Assembly: GCA_020632875.1 (NCBI GenBank)
Contig: JACKET010000002.1
Span: 496,001 to 560,000, forward strand
Direction: 5' to 3'
From: Alphaproteobacteria bacterium
Lineage (GTDB): Bacteria > Myxococcota_A > UBA796 > GCA-2862545
Length of the DNA stretch: 64,000 nt
Position 1 is the first letter of the stretch, and the number at the start of each line of letters is the position of its first letter. The position numbers and the translations under genes are program-made. Below, one piece after another: positions 46,991 through 57,816 of the stretch. The notes beneath the pieces are model-generated. The model was not told where the DNA came from, ran no database searches, and saw nothing but the letters and a program-made list of their open reading frames with translations.

Positions 46991-47683
46991 TCAGGGGCAG
47001 CCGGCCGTGGGGAGGAGCGTGTTCGCGTTCTGCTCGATCCACAGGCTGTCGAGGTCGTTGTTCGAGCCCTCGTAGGGGTCGACGTCGACGCCGCGTTGCT
47101 GGACGGCGAAGTGGAGGTGCGGGAACGAGGAGTACCCGCTGCTGCCCACCAGCCCCAGCAGGTCGCCGCAGCGCACCTCGTCGCCGACCGCGACCGCCGT
47201 GGACCCGTTCTTCAGGTGGAAGTAGCCCGTGTGCACGCCGTTGCCGTGGTCGAGGAGCACGAAGTTCGCCCGCATCTCGTGCCCGTCGCAGTCGATGTCG
47301 CCGAGCTCGATCGAGAAGTGGCAGCGGTCGTAGTTCCCGTCGACCACCTCGATCACCTCGCCATCGGCGGCGGCCACCACGCCCGTCGACCCCGCGTCGA
47401 GGCTGTCCCAGCCGTCTTCGAGCAGGTAGTCGGACCCGTCGTGCCCGTCGTAGCACCACGGGAACCCGCGCCCGTCGTAGTCGGTGCACCGCGCGTTGCC
47501 CGCCACGCCGCCCCCGTGGTCTTCGGGATCGTGGTCGACGCCGACCGTCTGGTAGTAGCGGTCGGGCTCCGCGAGGGGGAGCGACAGGAAGCCCGCCGGC
47601 TCGGCATCCCCGACCGGCGTGAGGTGGGTCGTGACGGTCTCGCCGGTGCAGGCGCAGAGGAGCAGGGCGGGGAGCAGGCGCAT
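46991..47683 (-). CDS. M23-family metallopeptidase lipoprotein
   Basis: Peptidoglycan endopeptidase (LytM type), 230 residues; signal MRLLPALLLCACTG (lipid Cys near 10-12). Zinc ligands are complete: His81 and Asp85 in HDGSD, and HLH (His189, His191), with catalytic His156 in GYFHL. The catalytic core (GSTGVVAAADGEVIEVVDG, VGDEVRCGDLLGLVGSSG) is typical. Intact residues favour an active enzyme, although some lipoprotein homologues act as activators. Transcribed on the same strand as the Asp-linker lipoprotein 47 bases downstream. Confidence 0.92.
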   Translation of the reverse strand: MRLLPALLLCACTGETVTTHLTPVGDAEPAGFLSLPLAEPDRYYQTVGVDHDPEDHGGGVAGNARCTDYDGRGFPWCYDGHDGSDYLLEDGWDSLDAGSTGVVAAADGEVIEVVDGNYDRCHFSIELGDIDCDGHEMRANFVLLDHGNGVHTGYFHLKNGSTAVAVGDEVRCGDLLGLVGSSGYSSFPHLHFAVQQRGVDVDPYEGSNNDLDSLWIEQNANTLLPTAGCP

Positions 47684-47740
47684 GGCCGGATTGTATCCGA
47701 CGTTCGAGCACCGGGCTCCCGCCCGCGGTATGGTCGCGGC

Positions 47741-48205
47741 ATGCTGTTCCTGCTCTCCACCGCTCTCGTGTCGCCCGCCCACGCCGGGGGCCTCAAGGCC
47801 CGCAAGGCCCTCCCCGATCCGGTGCACGACGTCCGGCTCGGCAGCTCGCCCGCCGACGTGCGGAAGAAGCACTCCAGCGCCGACCCGCTCGAAGAAGAGA
47901 GCGCCGACTTCCGCAAGGTGTACCTCGAGAACACCATCGGGCATCCGACCGTGCGCAGCGTCGTCTACTACTTCGACGCCGACCTCCCGGGGAACCCGCT
48001 CTACGAGGTCATCCTCCTGTTCCGCGACCCCGCGGTCCGCGACCAGGTGGCGCTCGAGCTCTACGGCCCGCCGAACCACGAGGCCGACGAGTGGCGGCTC
48101 CCGGTCAAGGGCGCCGACTGGGAGCTCGCGGTGTGGACCCACCACGACAAGCTCATCGTCGCGGCCCAGATGAAGGGCACCGAGTGGGAGGACGGCGTCG
48201 ACTGA
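47741..48205 (+). CDS. Secreted protein of unknown function
   Basis: 154 residues with signal MLFLLSTALVSPAHAGG, cleaved after AHA. The mature part is basic near the start (LKARKALPD), then alpha/beta (VRLGSSPADVRKKHSS, YYFDADLPGNPLYEVILLFR, WELAVWTHHDKLIVAAQMK). Similar short periplasmic proteins occur in Myxococcota but I cannot name a family. It precedes the kinase-propeller gene by 18 bases, suggesting co-transcription. Confidence 0.7.
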   Translation: MLFLLSTALVSPAHAGGLKARKALPDPVHDVRLGSSPADVRKKHSSADPLEEESADFRKVYLENTIGHPTVRSVVYYFDADLPGNPLYEVILLFRDPAVRDQVALELYGPPNHEADEWRLPVKGADWELAVWTHHDKLIVAAQMKGTEWEDGVD

Positions 48206-48223
48206 CGCGCGCAGGGCGCTCCG

Positions 48224-50818
<2,595 letters not shown>

Positions 50819-50819
50819 C

Positions 50820-51113
50820 TCACTTCAGGCGCGTGTAGCCCTTCGCGCCACGCGATTCGTGGGTCAACGTGAGCAGGTCGCCCTCGGCCTGGACGGCGTA
50901 GGTGTCGGAGGGGAACTGGCCCACCGTGATGACCACGCTGCCGCCTTCGCGCTCCCACTTCCCGTCGAAGTCGCCGAGCTTGGTGCTCGACAGGCGGTAC
51001 TTCCCGCCGGCCTCGAAGCATTCGGTCGAACGGCCGTTCTCGTTCGCCCAGCACCCCACGAGCGGGTCGGGCGCGGCGGTGGAGCAGGCCAGCAGGGCGA
51101 GCAGGATCGACAT
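50820..51113 (-). CDS. Small lipoprotein
   Basis: 97 residues: MSILLALLACSTAAPD (lipid Cys10), then a compact beta domain (LVGCWANENGRSTECFEAGG, VVITVGQFPSDTYAVQAEGD) with one Cys pair. Resembles small lipocalin-like lipoproteins that bind hydrophobic compounds or metals; no family assigned. Its stop overlaps nothing but lies two bases from the convergent kinase stop. Confidence 0.7.
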   Translation of the reverse strand: MSILLALLACSTAAPDPLVGCWANENGRSTECFEAGGKYRLSSTKLGDFDGKWEREGGSVVITVGQFPSDTYAVQAEGDLLTLTHESRGAKGYTRLK

Positions 51114-51183
51114 CGGAGCCTCCGGACGGCAGACATAGTCGGGCGGGCCGCGGATGTCAGGACGCGTGCGCTACGATGGGGGC

Positions 51184-51480
51184 ATGTCCAGCGATCCTCC
51201 CGAGCCGCCGCCCCTTCCTTCGCCTCCCCCCGTGATGGGCCTCGATCCGGATCCCGAGCGGATGCCCATGCTCGAGGCGGCGTACGGAATCCCGGCGCAA
51301 TTCGCGCCACCTTCCCAGCAGGCGCCGTGGATTCCGCCGGAGCCGATCGGTCCCGCGAACGACCTGGCGACAGCGAACGTCCAGAGCATCTGGGTCGTGG
51401 TGCTCATCGCCCTGATCACGGTCGTGGCCGTCGCCGCGTTGGTGGGCCTGGTGCTTGCGGTGGTGACGCTGATTCTCTGA
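51184..51480 (+). CDS. Pro-rich small membrane protein
   Basis: 98 residues: Pro-rich acidic N-terminus (SSDPPEPPPLPSPPPV), a middle with APPSQQAPWIPPEP, and a C-terminal membrane helix (VVVLIALITVVAVAALVGLVL) with almost no tail. Likely tail-anchored with a disordered cytoplasmic arm. No family recognised. Followed by the repeat block at 51481-52088. Confidence 0.55.
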   Translation: MSSDPPEPPPLPSPPPVMGLDPDPERMPMLEAAYGIPAQFAPPSQQAPWIPPEPIGPANDLATANVQSIWVVVLIALITVVAVAALVGLVLAVVTLIL

Positions 51481-52088
51481 GCCTGGAGCCCGGAGCCCGG
51501 AGTCTGGAGCCTGGAGCCGGGGGCCCGGCCTTCGGCCTGCGAGCGCGGCTCTCGGTCGGAGGCCTGCGAGCCCGTTCGCTTCGCTCGCTGTGAGAGTGAG
51601 GGTTCGAGCGGGTCTCGCAGCGGCGGGGGGCTGCCGCGGGCGGGGACGACGCAGAGCCCGGTCGAACTGCGCCTGCCCGACGCAGAGCCGGGTCGAACTG
51701 CGCCTGCCCGACGCAGAGCCGGGTCGAACTGCGCCTGACCGGATGCCGTTCTGCGGTCGTCGCGCGATTGTGGTGTTTCGTTCGTTCGACGTGCTCCGCA
51801 ATCCGGAGGGCTCGACCGATCCGCACGCCGATCGGCGCAGTTCGGGTGGGCTCTGCGTGGATCAGGCGCAGTTCGAGGGGGCTCTGGTGGAGCCGGCCAT
51901 GGAAACCGGCCTCTCGGCTCGACGCCTCGCTCGCTCCGAGGGGCGACGTGCGGGCAAGGTCTCGCTGCGGCCGGAGGCCCCGGCCTCGCGGCGGGACCGG
52001 AGGCCGAGCGGGCTCGCGGCGCCTGCTACGATGTGTCCGGGAGGGCGACATCGGAGCAGAGCAATCGGCGCGGATCGACGGGAATCGC
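51481..52088. repeat. Non-coding repeat block: tandem 31-base units and inverted copies
   Basis: No convincing gene in these 608 bases. Near 51482-51525 is a run of ggagcc-type short repeats. Three near-identical 31-base direct repeats lie at 51648-51678, 51679-51709 and 51710-51740 (each gacgcagagcc...cgaactgcgcctg). Inverted partial copies appear at ~51833-51858 and ~51863-51890 (ggcgcagttcg..gggctctgcgt). Additional GC-rich inverted segments (gcctcgcg / cgcgaggc type) flank it. The pattern suggests a structured intergenic repeat rather than a CRISPR, as there are no spacers. Confidence 0.7.
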
Positions 52089-52400
52089 GTGTGTGTCGGA
52101 GAGACGGTCGTGGTCGAGGGGCTCACGTCCGGCGAGGTGAGGCCCGTGGCGAAGTGGGTGCAGTCGCGCCTCGATGCCGGCTCGACTCCGAAGTCCATCC
52201 GGGCTCAGTTCTACGGGACGTCCGACCACGACCCGACCGAAGCTCCGGTCGAAACGTCCGTCCTGGAGGGGTCGGTGAAGGACGTGAAGGCCGCGCTCGA
52301 GTCCGGTGCGCACGACGCGCAGCTCGATGCGCTCGAAGCCGCCGAGAAGGGCGGAAAGGCCCGCAAGGGCGTGCTCGCCGCGATCACGGCGCGCCGGTAG
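52089..52400 (+). CDS. Small hypothetical protein
   Basis: 103 residues if started at the GTG at 52089; the reading frame stays open upstream but the sequence there looks repeat-like. Content: VVVEGLTSGEVRPVAKWVQS, a Gly/Asp-containing middle, and a C-terminal Lys/Ala-rich segment (LEAAEKGGKARKGVLAAITA). No family recognised and no ribosome site. Its stop directly abuts the stop of the convergent DUF1963 gene, which supports a real gene end. Confidence 0.45.
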   Translation: MCVGETVVVEGLTSGEVRPVAKWVQSRLDAGSTPKSIRAQFYGTSDHDPTEAPVETSVLEGSVKDVKAALESGAHDAQLDALEAAEKGGKARKGVLAAITARR

Positions 52401-53396
52401 TCAACCGAAGTCGACCCACACGAGCTTCGCCTTCTCGAACGCCCCGGCGGCCAGGTCCTCCGCGCGGATCATCAGGTGGGCGAAGAGCGCGTCGTCCGGG
52501 TCGATCCAGAAGCCCGCGAGCTTGATGTAGGACGCGTCGGGCGTGAAGTCGTAGGCATTCGTCGTCCCCCGAACATGGCCCAGCATCCCCGTCGCGTCGG
52601 GCTTGCCGAGCCGCGCGTTCACCAGCTCGATCTCCGGCACCCGCTCGTCCGGGACCTGCGCCTGGAACGGCCCCGCGTTCCTCGGCATCGGGAGCTCCAG
52701 CGTCTCGGAGATCCGCAGCGCACGCTCGGGTGTGACGCGATTCACGTCGTGGAGCGCGGGCGCCTCGACGCGCACGAGGTCGCCGGCATCGGCCGAGAAC
52801 CGCAGGTGGAACGCCAGCGTGCCGATCTCCTCGACCTCGACGTACGCGAACACGCTCAAGAGCCCGGCGTCCGGGAGGATTCGCGCGGCGTGCATCCCGC
52901 GCAGCTCCTCCATGCGGATCTGGCCGACGAACATCATCGCGTGGGTCGGCTCGAGGTCCTCGAGCCCGTCCCAGCAGTCCGTGGCGTCCTCCACGCAGGG
53001 CCACGGCGTGCCGCGGGGCAGGTCCGGATGGCCACCGAGCTTCGACTGGCCGATGGGCACCGTGGCTGGCAGCTCGTCCAGGATCAGCGCCGGGCGGGCC
53101 AACGCGAGGAGCTCCGCGGGGAGCTCGAGCTCCGCCAGGCCGTGTGCGGCGGTGATTCCGACGGTTCGCGCCCACGTCGTGGGGAGCCCGTCGGGATCGA
53201 CGGGAGCCCCGCGGCCCTCCAGCCATGCGACGTGCGATTTCACCGCCGCCGCACGGCGCGCGTCGCCCTGCTCCTCGAGCCAGTCGGCGTACACGACCGC
53301 CGCGTCGCTCGTGGGCGCATCGAGCCAGGGGAAGAGGACCTCGTCCTCTCCGGCGAGCACGGCGGCCTTCGCGGAGTGCCCCGCCTCGCTATCCAT
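52401..53396 (-). CDS. DUF1963 (YwqG-like) protein with TIGR02996 domain
   Basis: 331 residues. The N-terminus (residues ~25-55) contains AAVVYADWLEEQGDARRAAA, the TIGR02996 'repeat-companion' domain typical of Myxococcota and Planctomycetes. The remainder is DUF1963: GQSKLGGHPDLPRGTPWP and MMFVGQIRMEEL are the family hallmarks. Proteins of this kind are of unknown biochemical function. The start (53396) overlaps the end of the upstream transpeptidase gene by eight bases. Confidence 0.85.
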   Translation of the reverse strand: MDSEAGHSAKAAVLAGEDEVLFPWLDAPTSDAAVVYADWLEEQGDARRAAAVKSHVAWLEGRGAPVDPDGLPTTWARTVGITAAHGLAELELPAELLALARPALILDELPATVPIGQSKLGGHPDLPRGTPWPCVEDATDCWDGLEDLEPTHAMMFVGQIRMEELRGMHAARILPDAGLLSVFAYVEVEEIGTLAFHLRFSADAGDLVRVEAPALHDVNRVTPERALRISETLELPMPRNAGPFQAQVPDERVPEIELVNARLGKPDATGMLGHVRGTTNAYDFTPDASYIKLAGFWIDPDDALFAHLMIRAEDLAAGAFEKAKLVWVDFG

Positions 53397-54018
53397 GGGC
53401 CTCGTCCGAGATGACGACGCGACTCCCGATCCCCAGGATGCCGTCCCCCACGAGCCGCTCGAGCAGGGTGGGGGACACGTGCACGCACCCCCCAGACGCC
53501 GCGGCGCCGAGGTTCGCTGCGACCGGCGTGCCGTGGAGCGCGATGGAGAACCAGTACGGCGTCCCGTCCCGGTAGCGCCGCAGCTTCGGCCCGGTGACCG
53601 CGTCGACCGCGTCGAGCCCGATGTACGCCGTGCCGTAGGCACCGTCCGGCACCCCGTCTCCGTCGAAGTCGATGCCGTTCATCGACCGGAACAGCGCCGC
53701 CAGCCCGGGCCCCTCGAGCAGGGGGTCGCCCGCGAAGCGCTCCACCGCGGCAGGCGACACGGCATTCCGCGTCCCATCGGCTGTCAGCACGAGGTCCACC
53801 AAGAACGTACCCGTCGGCGTGACGAGGTCGGCCATGTCGCGCTTCTCGCCCAGGCCGCCGCGCCCGATGCCCACGGGCTCGCTCGCGACCACCGCGCCGC
53901 GCGCGTCGAGCAGGTACAGCGTGCGCCCGGCCCGGTGGACGTGGACCGACAGGGGCTCCGTGCCCGCGGGCCTATCGCCGGTCGGAGCCTCCGGGCATGC
54001 TGCGGGCGCGGTGGGCAT
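53389..54018 (-). CDS. L,D-transpeptidase (YkuD family) without recognisable signal peptide
   Basis: Peptidoglycan cross-linking or protein-attaching enzyme, 209 residues. The YkuD core includes a catalytic His162 (ALHGTPV) and Cys178 in SGGCVHV, with the LVTPTGTFLVDLVL strand earlier, all intact. The start (54018) has GGAGG upstream, but the N-terminus (MPTAPAACPEAPTGDRPA) has no hydrophobic signal, so export is unexplained; a late Cys at residue 8 is not a lipobox. Insert ~100-150 with DFDGDGVPDG looks like a calcium-binding loop. Alternatively the true start is mis-assigned, but no upstream in-frame candidate gives a signal. Confidence 0.85.
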   Translation of the reverse strand: MPTAPAACPEAPTGDRPAGTEPLSVHVHRAGRTLYLLDARGAVVASEPVGIGRGGLGEKRDMADLVTPTGTFLVDLVLTADGTRNAVSPAAVERFAGDPLLEGPGLAALFRSMNGIDFDGDGVPDGAYGTAYIGLDAVDAVTGPKLRRYRDGTPYWFSIALHGTPVAANLGAAASGGCVHVSPTLLERLVGDGILGIGSRVVISDEAHG

Positions 54019-54054
54019 GGGGCCTCCGCCATGAGCGTACCGCGAGGTCCTCCG

Positions 54055-55026
54055 ATGCTCCAGAAGCCCGCCGCACCGCCTGCACGCCTCGTCGAGAACG
54101 GCGTGGTGACGGGGTTCGGGATGTTCGGCGGGGCGATCGGCGACGTGAACCTCGAAGAGCTCCGCCCGCGCGGGCCCTTGAGCCCACTGCGCTTCAAGCA
54201 GTGGCAGCACGTGGCCATCGTGCACCCCGAGGTCGCGCTGACCTTCGCCGTGGTCGACGTGGGCTACCTGAAGCTCGGCTGGGCCCAGGCCATCGACCGC
54301 GCGTCCGGCCAGTGCGTGCACCACGAGCGCAAATCGCCCTTCCTCGACGTGCGCATCGCGCGGTCCCTGTTCGACGAGCACACGTGGCTGCGGTCGCGCG
54401 GCCTGCGCGTCGAGCTGCACAACCACCTCGACGCGGGCTGCCATCGCGTCGAGGTCGAAGGGCAGGGCGTCCATGCCGAGCTCACGTGCCTCGCCGAGGC
54501 CACGCCGCTCGTCGTCTGCCTCCCGCTCGGACGCGGCCGGGCGATGTACTCCCACAAGGTCCCGCTGCCGGTCGAGGGCCACGTGCGCGTCGCGGGCCGC
54601 GACATCGCGCTCGATCCGTCCGTCACCACGGCCATCTTCGACATCCACAAGGCGCACTACCCGCACCGCACGTGGTGGAAGTGGGGCACGTTCGCGGGCA
54701 CGGCGGGCGACCACCGGATCGCCGTGAACCTGACGAGCAACGTCGTCCCCGACCCCGCATTCCACGAGAACGCGCTGTGGGTCGACGGCGAGCTGTCGCT
54801 GCTCGCGTCGCCGGCTTGGGAGATGCGCGACACCGACCCCTGGCGCGCCATCGGAGACGGGTACCGCCTGGAGTTCACGGGCGACGGCGAGCGCTGGGAG
54901 AACCTCGACGTCGGCCTGATCCGCTCGAAGTTCCGCCAGCGCTACGGCCGCTGGTCCGGCGAGGTCGCGGGCCACGCGCTCGACGGGGCCTGGGGGCTCG
55001 CCGAGGATCACCACAGCGCCTGGTAG
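54055..55026 (+). CDS. DUF2804 family protein
   Basis: 323 residues. Family features include LVENGVVTGFGMFGGAIG near the start and SNVVPDPAFHENALWVDG in the last third; DUF2804 proteins are of unknown function but related in fold to hydroxyneurosporene-synthase/CrtC-like lipid-modifying enzymes. No signal peptide. Start ATG 54055 has GAGGT eight bases upstream; ATG 54031 is in frame but lacks one. It heads a run of six tightly packed plus-strand genes (54055-57753). Confidence 0.85.
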   Translation: MLQKPAAPPARLVENGVVTGFGMFGGAIGDVNLEELRPRGPLSPLRFKQWQHVAIVHPEVALTFAVVDVGYLKLGWAQAIDRASGQCVHHERKSPFLDVRIARSLFDEHTWLRSRGLRVELHNHLDAGCHRVEVEGQGVHAELTCLAEATPLVVCLPLGRGRAMYSHKVPLPVEGHVRVAGRDIALDPSVTTAIFDIHKAHYPHRTWWKWGTFAGTAGDHRIAVNLTSNVVPDPAFHENALWVDGELSLLASPAWEMRDTDPWRAIGDGYRLEFTGDGERWENLDVGLIRSKFRQRYGRWSGEVAGHALDGAWGLAEDHHSAW

Positions 55027-55052
55027 GGCGTTACCCACGGGCGGGAGGTCGC

Positions 55053-55661
55053 GTGCTGGGTCCCGAGGAACGCGCGGGTCTGCGGGTGCTGGTCGATGCG
55101 CTCGGCTGGGTCGGGGCCCTGCGCGTGGGCGTCGCGCTCGAGTGGCGCCGGATTCGCGGCGAGCCGTTCGGCGATCTGCCCGCCGCCGAGGGGCACGCCG
55201 AGGTCGGCAGCCGCGCTCAGGCCGGCCCCGCCGTGCTGCTGTACCGGGTGCTCCGCGAGCGCGTGGGCGACGAGCGTGCCCTCGCCATCGTCGCGAAGGC
55301 CGTGGAGGAGGGCGCCATCGCGTTCCTCTCGCGCAGCATCGGCCGGCTCGACCGGGCGGAGATCGGCGCGCTCGACGACGCGGGCCGCGAGCACTTCGCG
55401 AAGGACCGCGCGGCGCGGTTCCCGAACGCGACGCTCGAGTGGCGCGCGCTGACGGCCGACGCCGTGTCGTTCGACGTGACCGCGTGCCGGCTCGTCGAGC
55501 TCGTCGTGCATGCCGGCCACCCCGAGCTCGCCCCGCTGTTCTGCGCGGGCGACGCGCGGTTCTTCGGAGAGGTCGAGGAGGGCGCGGTGCTCGACCGGCC
55601 CACGACGATCGCCGGCGGCGACCCGGTCTGTCGCTTCACGATCCGCTGGAGGGACGCGTGA
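55053..55661 (+). CDS. L-2-amino-thiazoline-4-carboxylate hydrolase-like protein
   Basis: 202 residues from GTG, with GGGAGG six bases upstream. Two-helical-bundle sequence with segments DDAGREHFAKDRAARFPN and VSFDVTACRLVELVVHAG plus APLFCAGDARFF and CRFTIRW, matching the ATC hydrolase family. In Pseudomonas that enzyme makes L-cysteine from thiazolines; many homologues have no known substrate. The GTGA at its end overlaps the next start. Confidence 0.8.
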   Translation: MLGPEERAGLRVLVDALGWVGALRVGVALEWRRIRGEPFGDLPAAEGHAEVGSRAQAGPAVLLYRVLRERVGDERALAIVAKAVEEGAIAFLSRSIGRLDRAEIGALDDAGREHFAKDRAARFPNATLEWRALTADAVSFDVTACRLVELVVHAGHPELAPLFCAGDARFFGEVEEGAVLDRPTTIAGGDPVCRFTIRWRDA

Positions 55662-55921
55662 TCCGAGCCATCCACTACGCCATCGTCGCGATCCTCGCGA
55701 GCGAGGCGCTGTACTGCGGCTTCCAGGTGATGGTGGCGCTCCGGCCCGAGGGCCAGGTGGGCCCGTTGTTCATGGCCGCCGCGACCATCCCGCACGAGCT
55801 GCTCGTGGCCCGGCGGCTGTACGCGATCGAGGGATGGATTGCCGCGGTCGGGCTGGCGCTGTACCTCGCTGCGACCGAGATCGGGCCGCGGCTCGCGGCC
55901 GAGAGGAGGCGGGATGGATGA
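55658..55921 (+). CDS. Small two-helix membrane protein
   Basis: 87 residues from GTG: VIRAIHYAIVAILASEALYC begins with one hydrophobic helix, and EGWIAAVGLALYLAATEIG forms a second. Basic end (RLAAERRRDG). No family recognised. Overlaps both neighbours (four bases upstream, eight downstream), so is surely part of the operon. Confidence 0.7.
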   Translation: MIRAIHYAIVAILASEALYCGFQVMVALRPEGQVGPLFMAAATIPHELLVARRLYAIEGWIAAVGLALYLAATEIGPRLAAERRRDG

Positions 55922-56204
55922 CGGGATCTGGGTGGTGTTCGCGGTGCTGATCGGGGGCGCGATGTGCTGGCAGGTCGCCGCGTTCCACATCGAGCAGTAC
56001 CTCCAGGCCAACGACCCCGATCACACGCCGCCGAGCCCCATCGCCCGGCTCTTCATCGGCAAGCTGTTCACGACGCTGCCGCTGCTCGGGCGGTACCAGG
56101 AGGTGCGGTCGCAGAACGGCCTCGCGCCCATCGGCGTCTACGCCTTCTGGGGCGGGCTGGTGCTCGTGATCGCTGGCATCTGCCTGCTGCTCGCGTCGGT
56201 CTGA
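55914..56204 (+). CDS. Small two-helix membrane protein
   Basis: 96 residues, ATG preceded by GAGAGGAGGC. Two hydrophobic helices (VFAVLIGGAMCWQVAAFHIE and YAFWGGLVLVIAGICLLLAS) separated by a ~45-residue basic loop. No family recognised. The esterase start overlaps its stop by one base (TGATG). Confidence 0.7.
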   Translation: MDDGIWVVFAVLIGGAMCWQVAAFHIEQYLQANDPDHTPPSPIARLFIGKLFTTLPLLGRYQEVRSQNGLAPIGVYAFWGGLVLVIAGICLLLASV

Positions 56205-57208
56205 TGTACGAGGTCCGCGTCCACTACCCGGCGCATGCCCACATCGTGCTGCACTGCTCCACCGACTGGGGGGGCGCGATCGAGCCCGATCGGGTCGAGC
56301 GGGATGGCACCGAGCGCGTGTTCGTGCTCGAGCCGCCGAGCCCCCCGACGCCGTTCTACTTCAAGCCGGTGCGCGTGCTCGACGGGCGGGCGGACTGGGC
56401 CGTGGGCACGAACTACTTCGCGATGGCCGGCGGCCGCACGGTCTACCCCCACTTCGACGGCGGTCAGAAGGGGCGGATCACCGACAAGCTCGTGGTGGGC
56501 GGCTCGCGGACGGTCCGGGTGTTCCTCCCGCCGGGCTACGACGAGAACGCGCTGAAGCGGTACCCCGTCCTCTTCGTTCTCGACGGGGCGAACGTGTTCT
56601 TCCCCGAAGAGGCGTTCAGCGGGACCGAGTGGGAGATCGACGAGACGCTGGACTGCCTGAATGCGATGAACCTCGTGAACAAGGTCATCGTCGTCGCGCT
56701 GTACAGCGAGCCCGACGCGCGCGAGGCCGAGTACACCGCGCCCGGGTACGTCGCGTTCGGACGGGAGCTCGTCGACCACGTGCTCCCCGACGTGCGGCAC
56801 CGCTGGCGCACGCTGCCCGGTCCCGAGAACACGGGCGTGATGGGGTCTTCGCTCGGGGGCGTCGCGGCGCTCTTCCTCGCCTGGGACCACCCCGAGGACT
56901 TCGGCATGGCGGGCTGCCTGTCGAGCACGTTCGGCTACCGCGACGACCTCCTGAGTCGCGTCCTCTGCGAGCCACGGCGGAACGCGCGGATCTACCTCGA
57001 CTCCGGATGGCCCGGCGACTCCCACCGCGAGACGTTCGAGATGTTCGATGCGCTCGCGTCCCGTGGGTTCATCCAGGGCCGCGACGTGCTGTACCTCGCG
57101 TTCCCCGGCGCGCTCCACCACGAGAAGGCGTGGGCGCAACGCGTGCACCTGCCCATCCAGTTCTTCTTCGGACGGGCCTTCCGCCGGGCCAACGGCCACG
57201 TGGAGTGA
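56204..57208 (+). CDS. Alpha/beta-hydrolase esterase (esterase D / Fes-like)
   Basis: 334 residues. The N-terminal ~110 residues are a beta domain resembling carbohydrate-binding or CBM-like modules. The catalytic domain holds YPVLFVLDGANVFF, the nucleophile elbow GVMGSSLGGVAA (Ser), and a likely acid/base pair in the C-terminal part with the His in GALHHEKAW. This is the esterase D/ferric-enterobactin-esterase-like fold; the substrate could be an acyl ester or polyphenol. No signal peptide, so cytoplasmic. Its stop overlaps the Nudix start. Confidence 0.85.
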   Translation: MYEVRVHYPAHAHIVLHCSTDWGGAIEPDRVERDGTERVFVLEPPSPPTPFYFKPVRVLDGRADWAVGTNYFAMAGGRTVYPHFDGGQKGRITDKLVVGGSRTVRVFLPPGYDENALKRYPVLFVLDGANVFFPEEAFSGTEWEIDETLDCLNAMNLVNKVIVVALYSEPDAREAEYTAPGYVAFGRELVDHVLPDVRHRWRTLPGPENTGVMGSSLGGVAALFLAWDHPEDFGMAGCLSSTFGYRDDLLSRVLCEPRRNARIYLDSGWPGDSHRETFEMFDALASRGFIQGRDVLYLAFPGALHHEKAWAQRVHLPIQFFFGRAFRRANGHVE

Positions 57209-57753
57209 CGGATCTCGCGACCCTTGCGGCGCGGCACGGGTCCACCGGGCCGGGGCGGCTCACGCGCCGGTGGCGACGGGCGGCCGTCGCCGTGGTCTTC
57301 CGGGAGCGCAGCGCACTCGAGGTCCTCCTCATCCAGCGCGCGACGCGCCCGGGACGGCGCTGGTCCGGCGACATGGCCTTCCCTGGCGGGCTGCGGGAGG
57401 AAGGCGACGCGTCCCTCGCCGACACGGCGCGCCGCGAGTGCGAGGAGGAGGTGGGGCTCGTGCTGGGGGAGCCGTTCGGGCGCCTCCCGGACGTGCTCAC
57501 GGCGGTGCCGCGGGGCTGGCGGCCCATGGCGGTCAGCCCGTTCCTCTTCACGCTGCCTCCCGGACAGGAGCCGGCGCCAGCGAGCGACGAGGTCGCGGAC
57601 CTCGCGTGGGTCGCCGTCGACGCGCTCCGCGACCCGCGCCGAAGGGAGCGGGACTGGAAGCGGATCGGACGGTTGAGGCTCCCGTTTCCGGTGGTCCGCA
57701 TCGACGGGAGGGAGGTGTGGGGGCTCACGCTCCAGATGCTCGATCGCCTGTGA
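57205..57753 (+). CDS. Nudix hydrolase (CoA diphosphatase-like)
   Basis: 182 residues. The Nudix box GGLREEGDASLADTARRECE followed by EEVGL is complete (REx2EE with the conserved Glu residues). Upstream GRRWSGDMAFPGG is typical of the NudL/CoA-pyrophosphatase subgroup, which hydrolyses CoA and its esters. GTG start overlapping the esterase stop (GTGA). Last gene of the operon. Confidence 0.9.
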   Translation: MTDLATLAARHGSTGPGRLTRRWRRAAVAVVFRERSALEVLLIQRATRPGRRWSGDMAFPGGLREEGDASLADTARRECEEEVGLVLGEPFGRLPDVLTAVPRGWRPMAVSPFLFTLPPGQEPAPASDEVADLAWVAVDALRDPRRRERDWKRIGRLRLPFPVVRIDGREVWGLTLQMLDRL

Positions 57754-57816
57754 GAGGAGGGTGAAAGGGGACACGAGACGGGTGCCTGACCTATCTTCCC
57801 GGCCACTGGAGGTCGG

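Noticed and set aside
51648..51740. CRISPR array
   Set aside because: Three adjacent 31-base units without spacers, plus inverted copies; no cas genes.
57754..57816. ggggacacgag...ggtgcctgac phrase resembling REP/RAYT-type flanks
   Set aside because: Only one weak copy, no inverted partner or transposase nearby.
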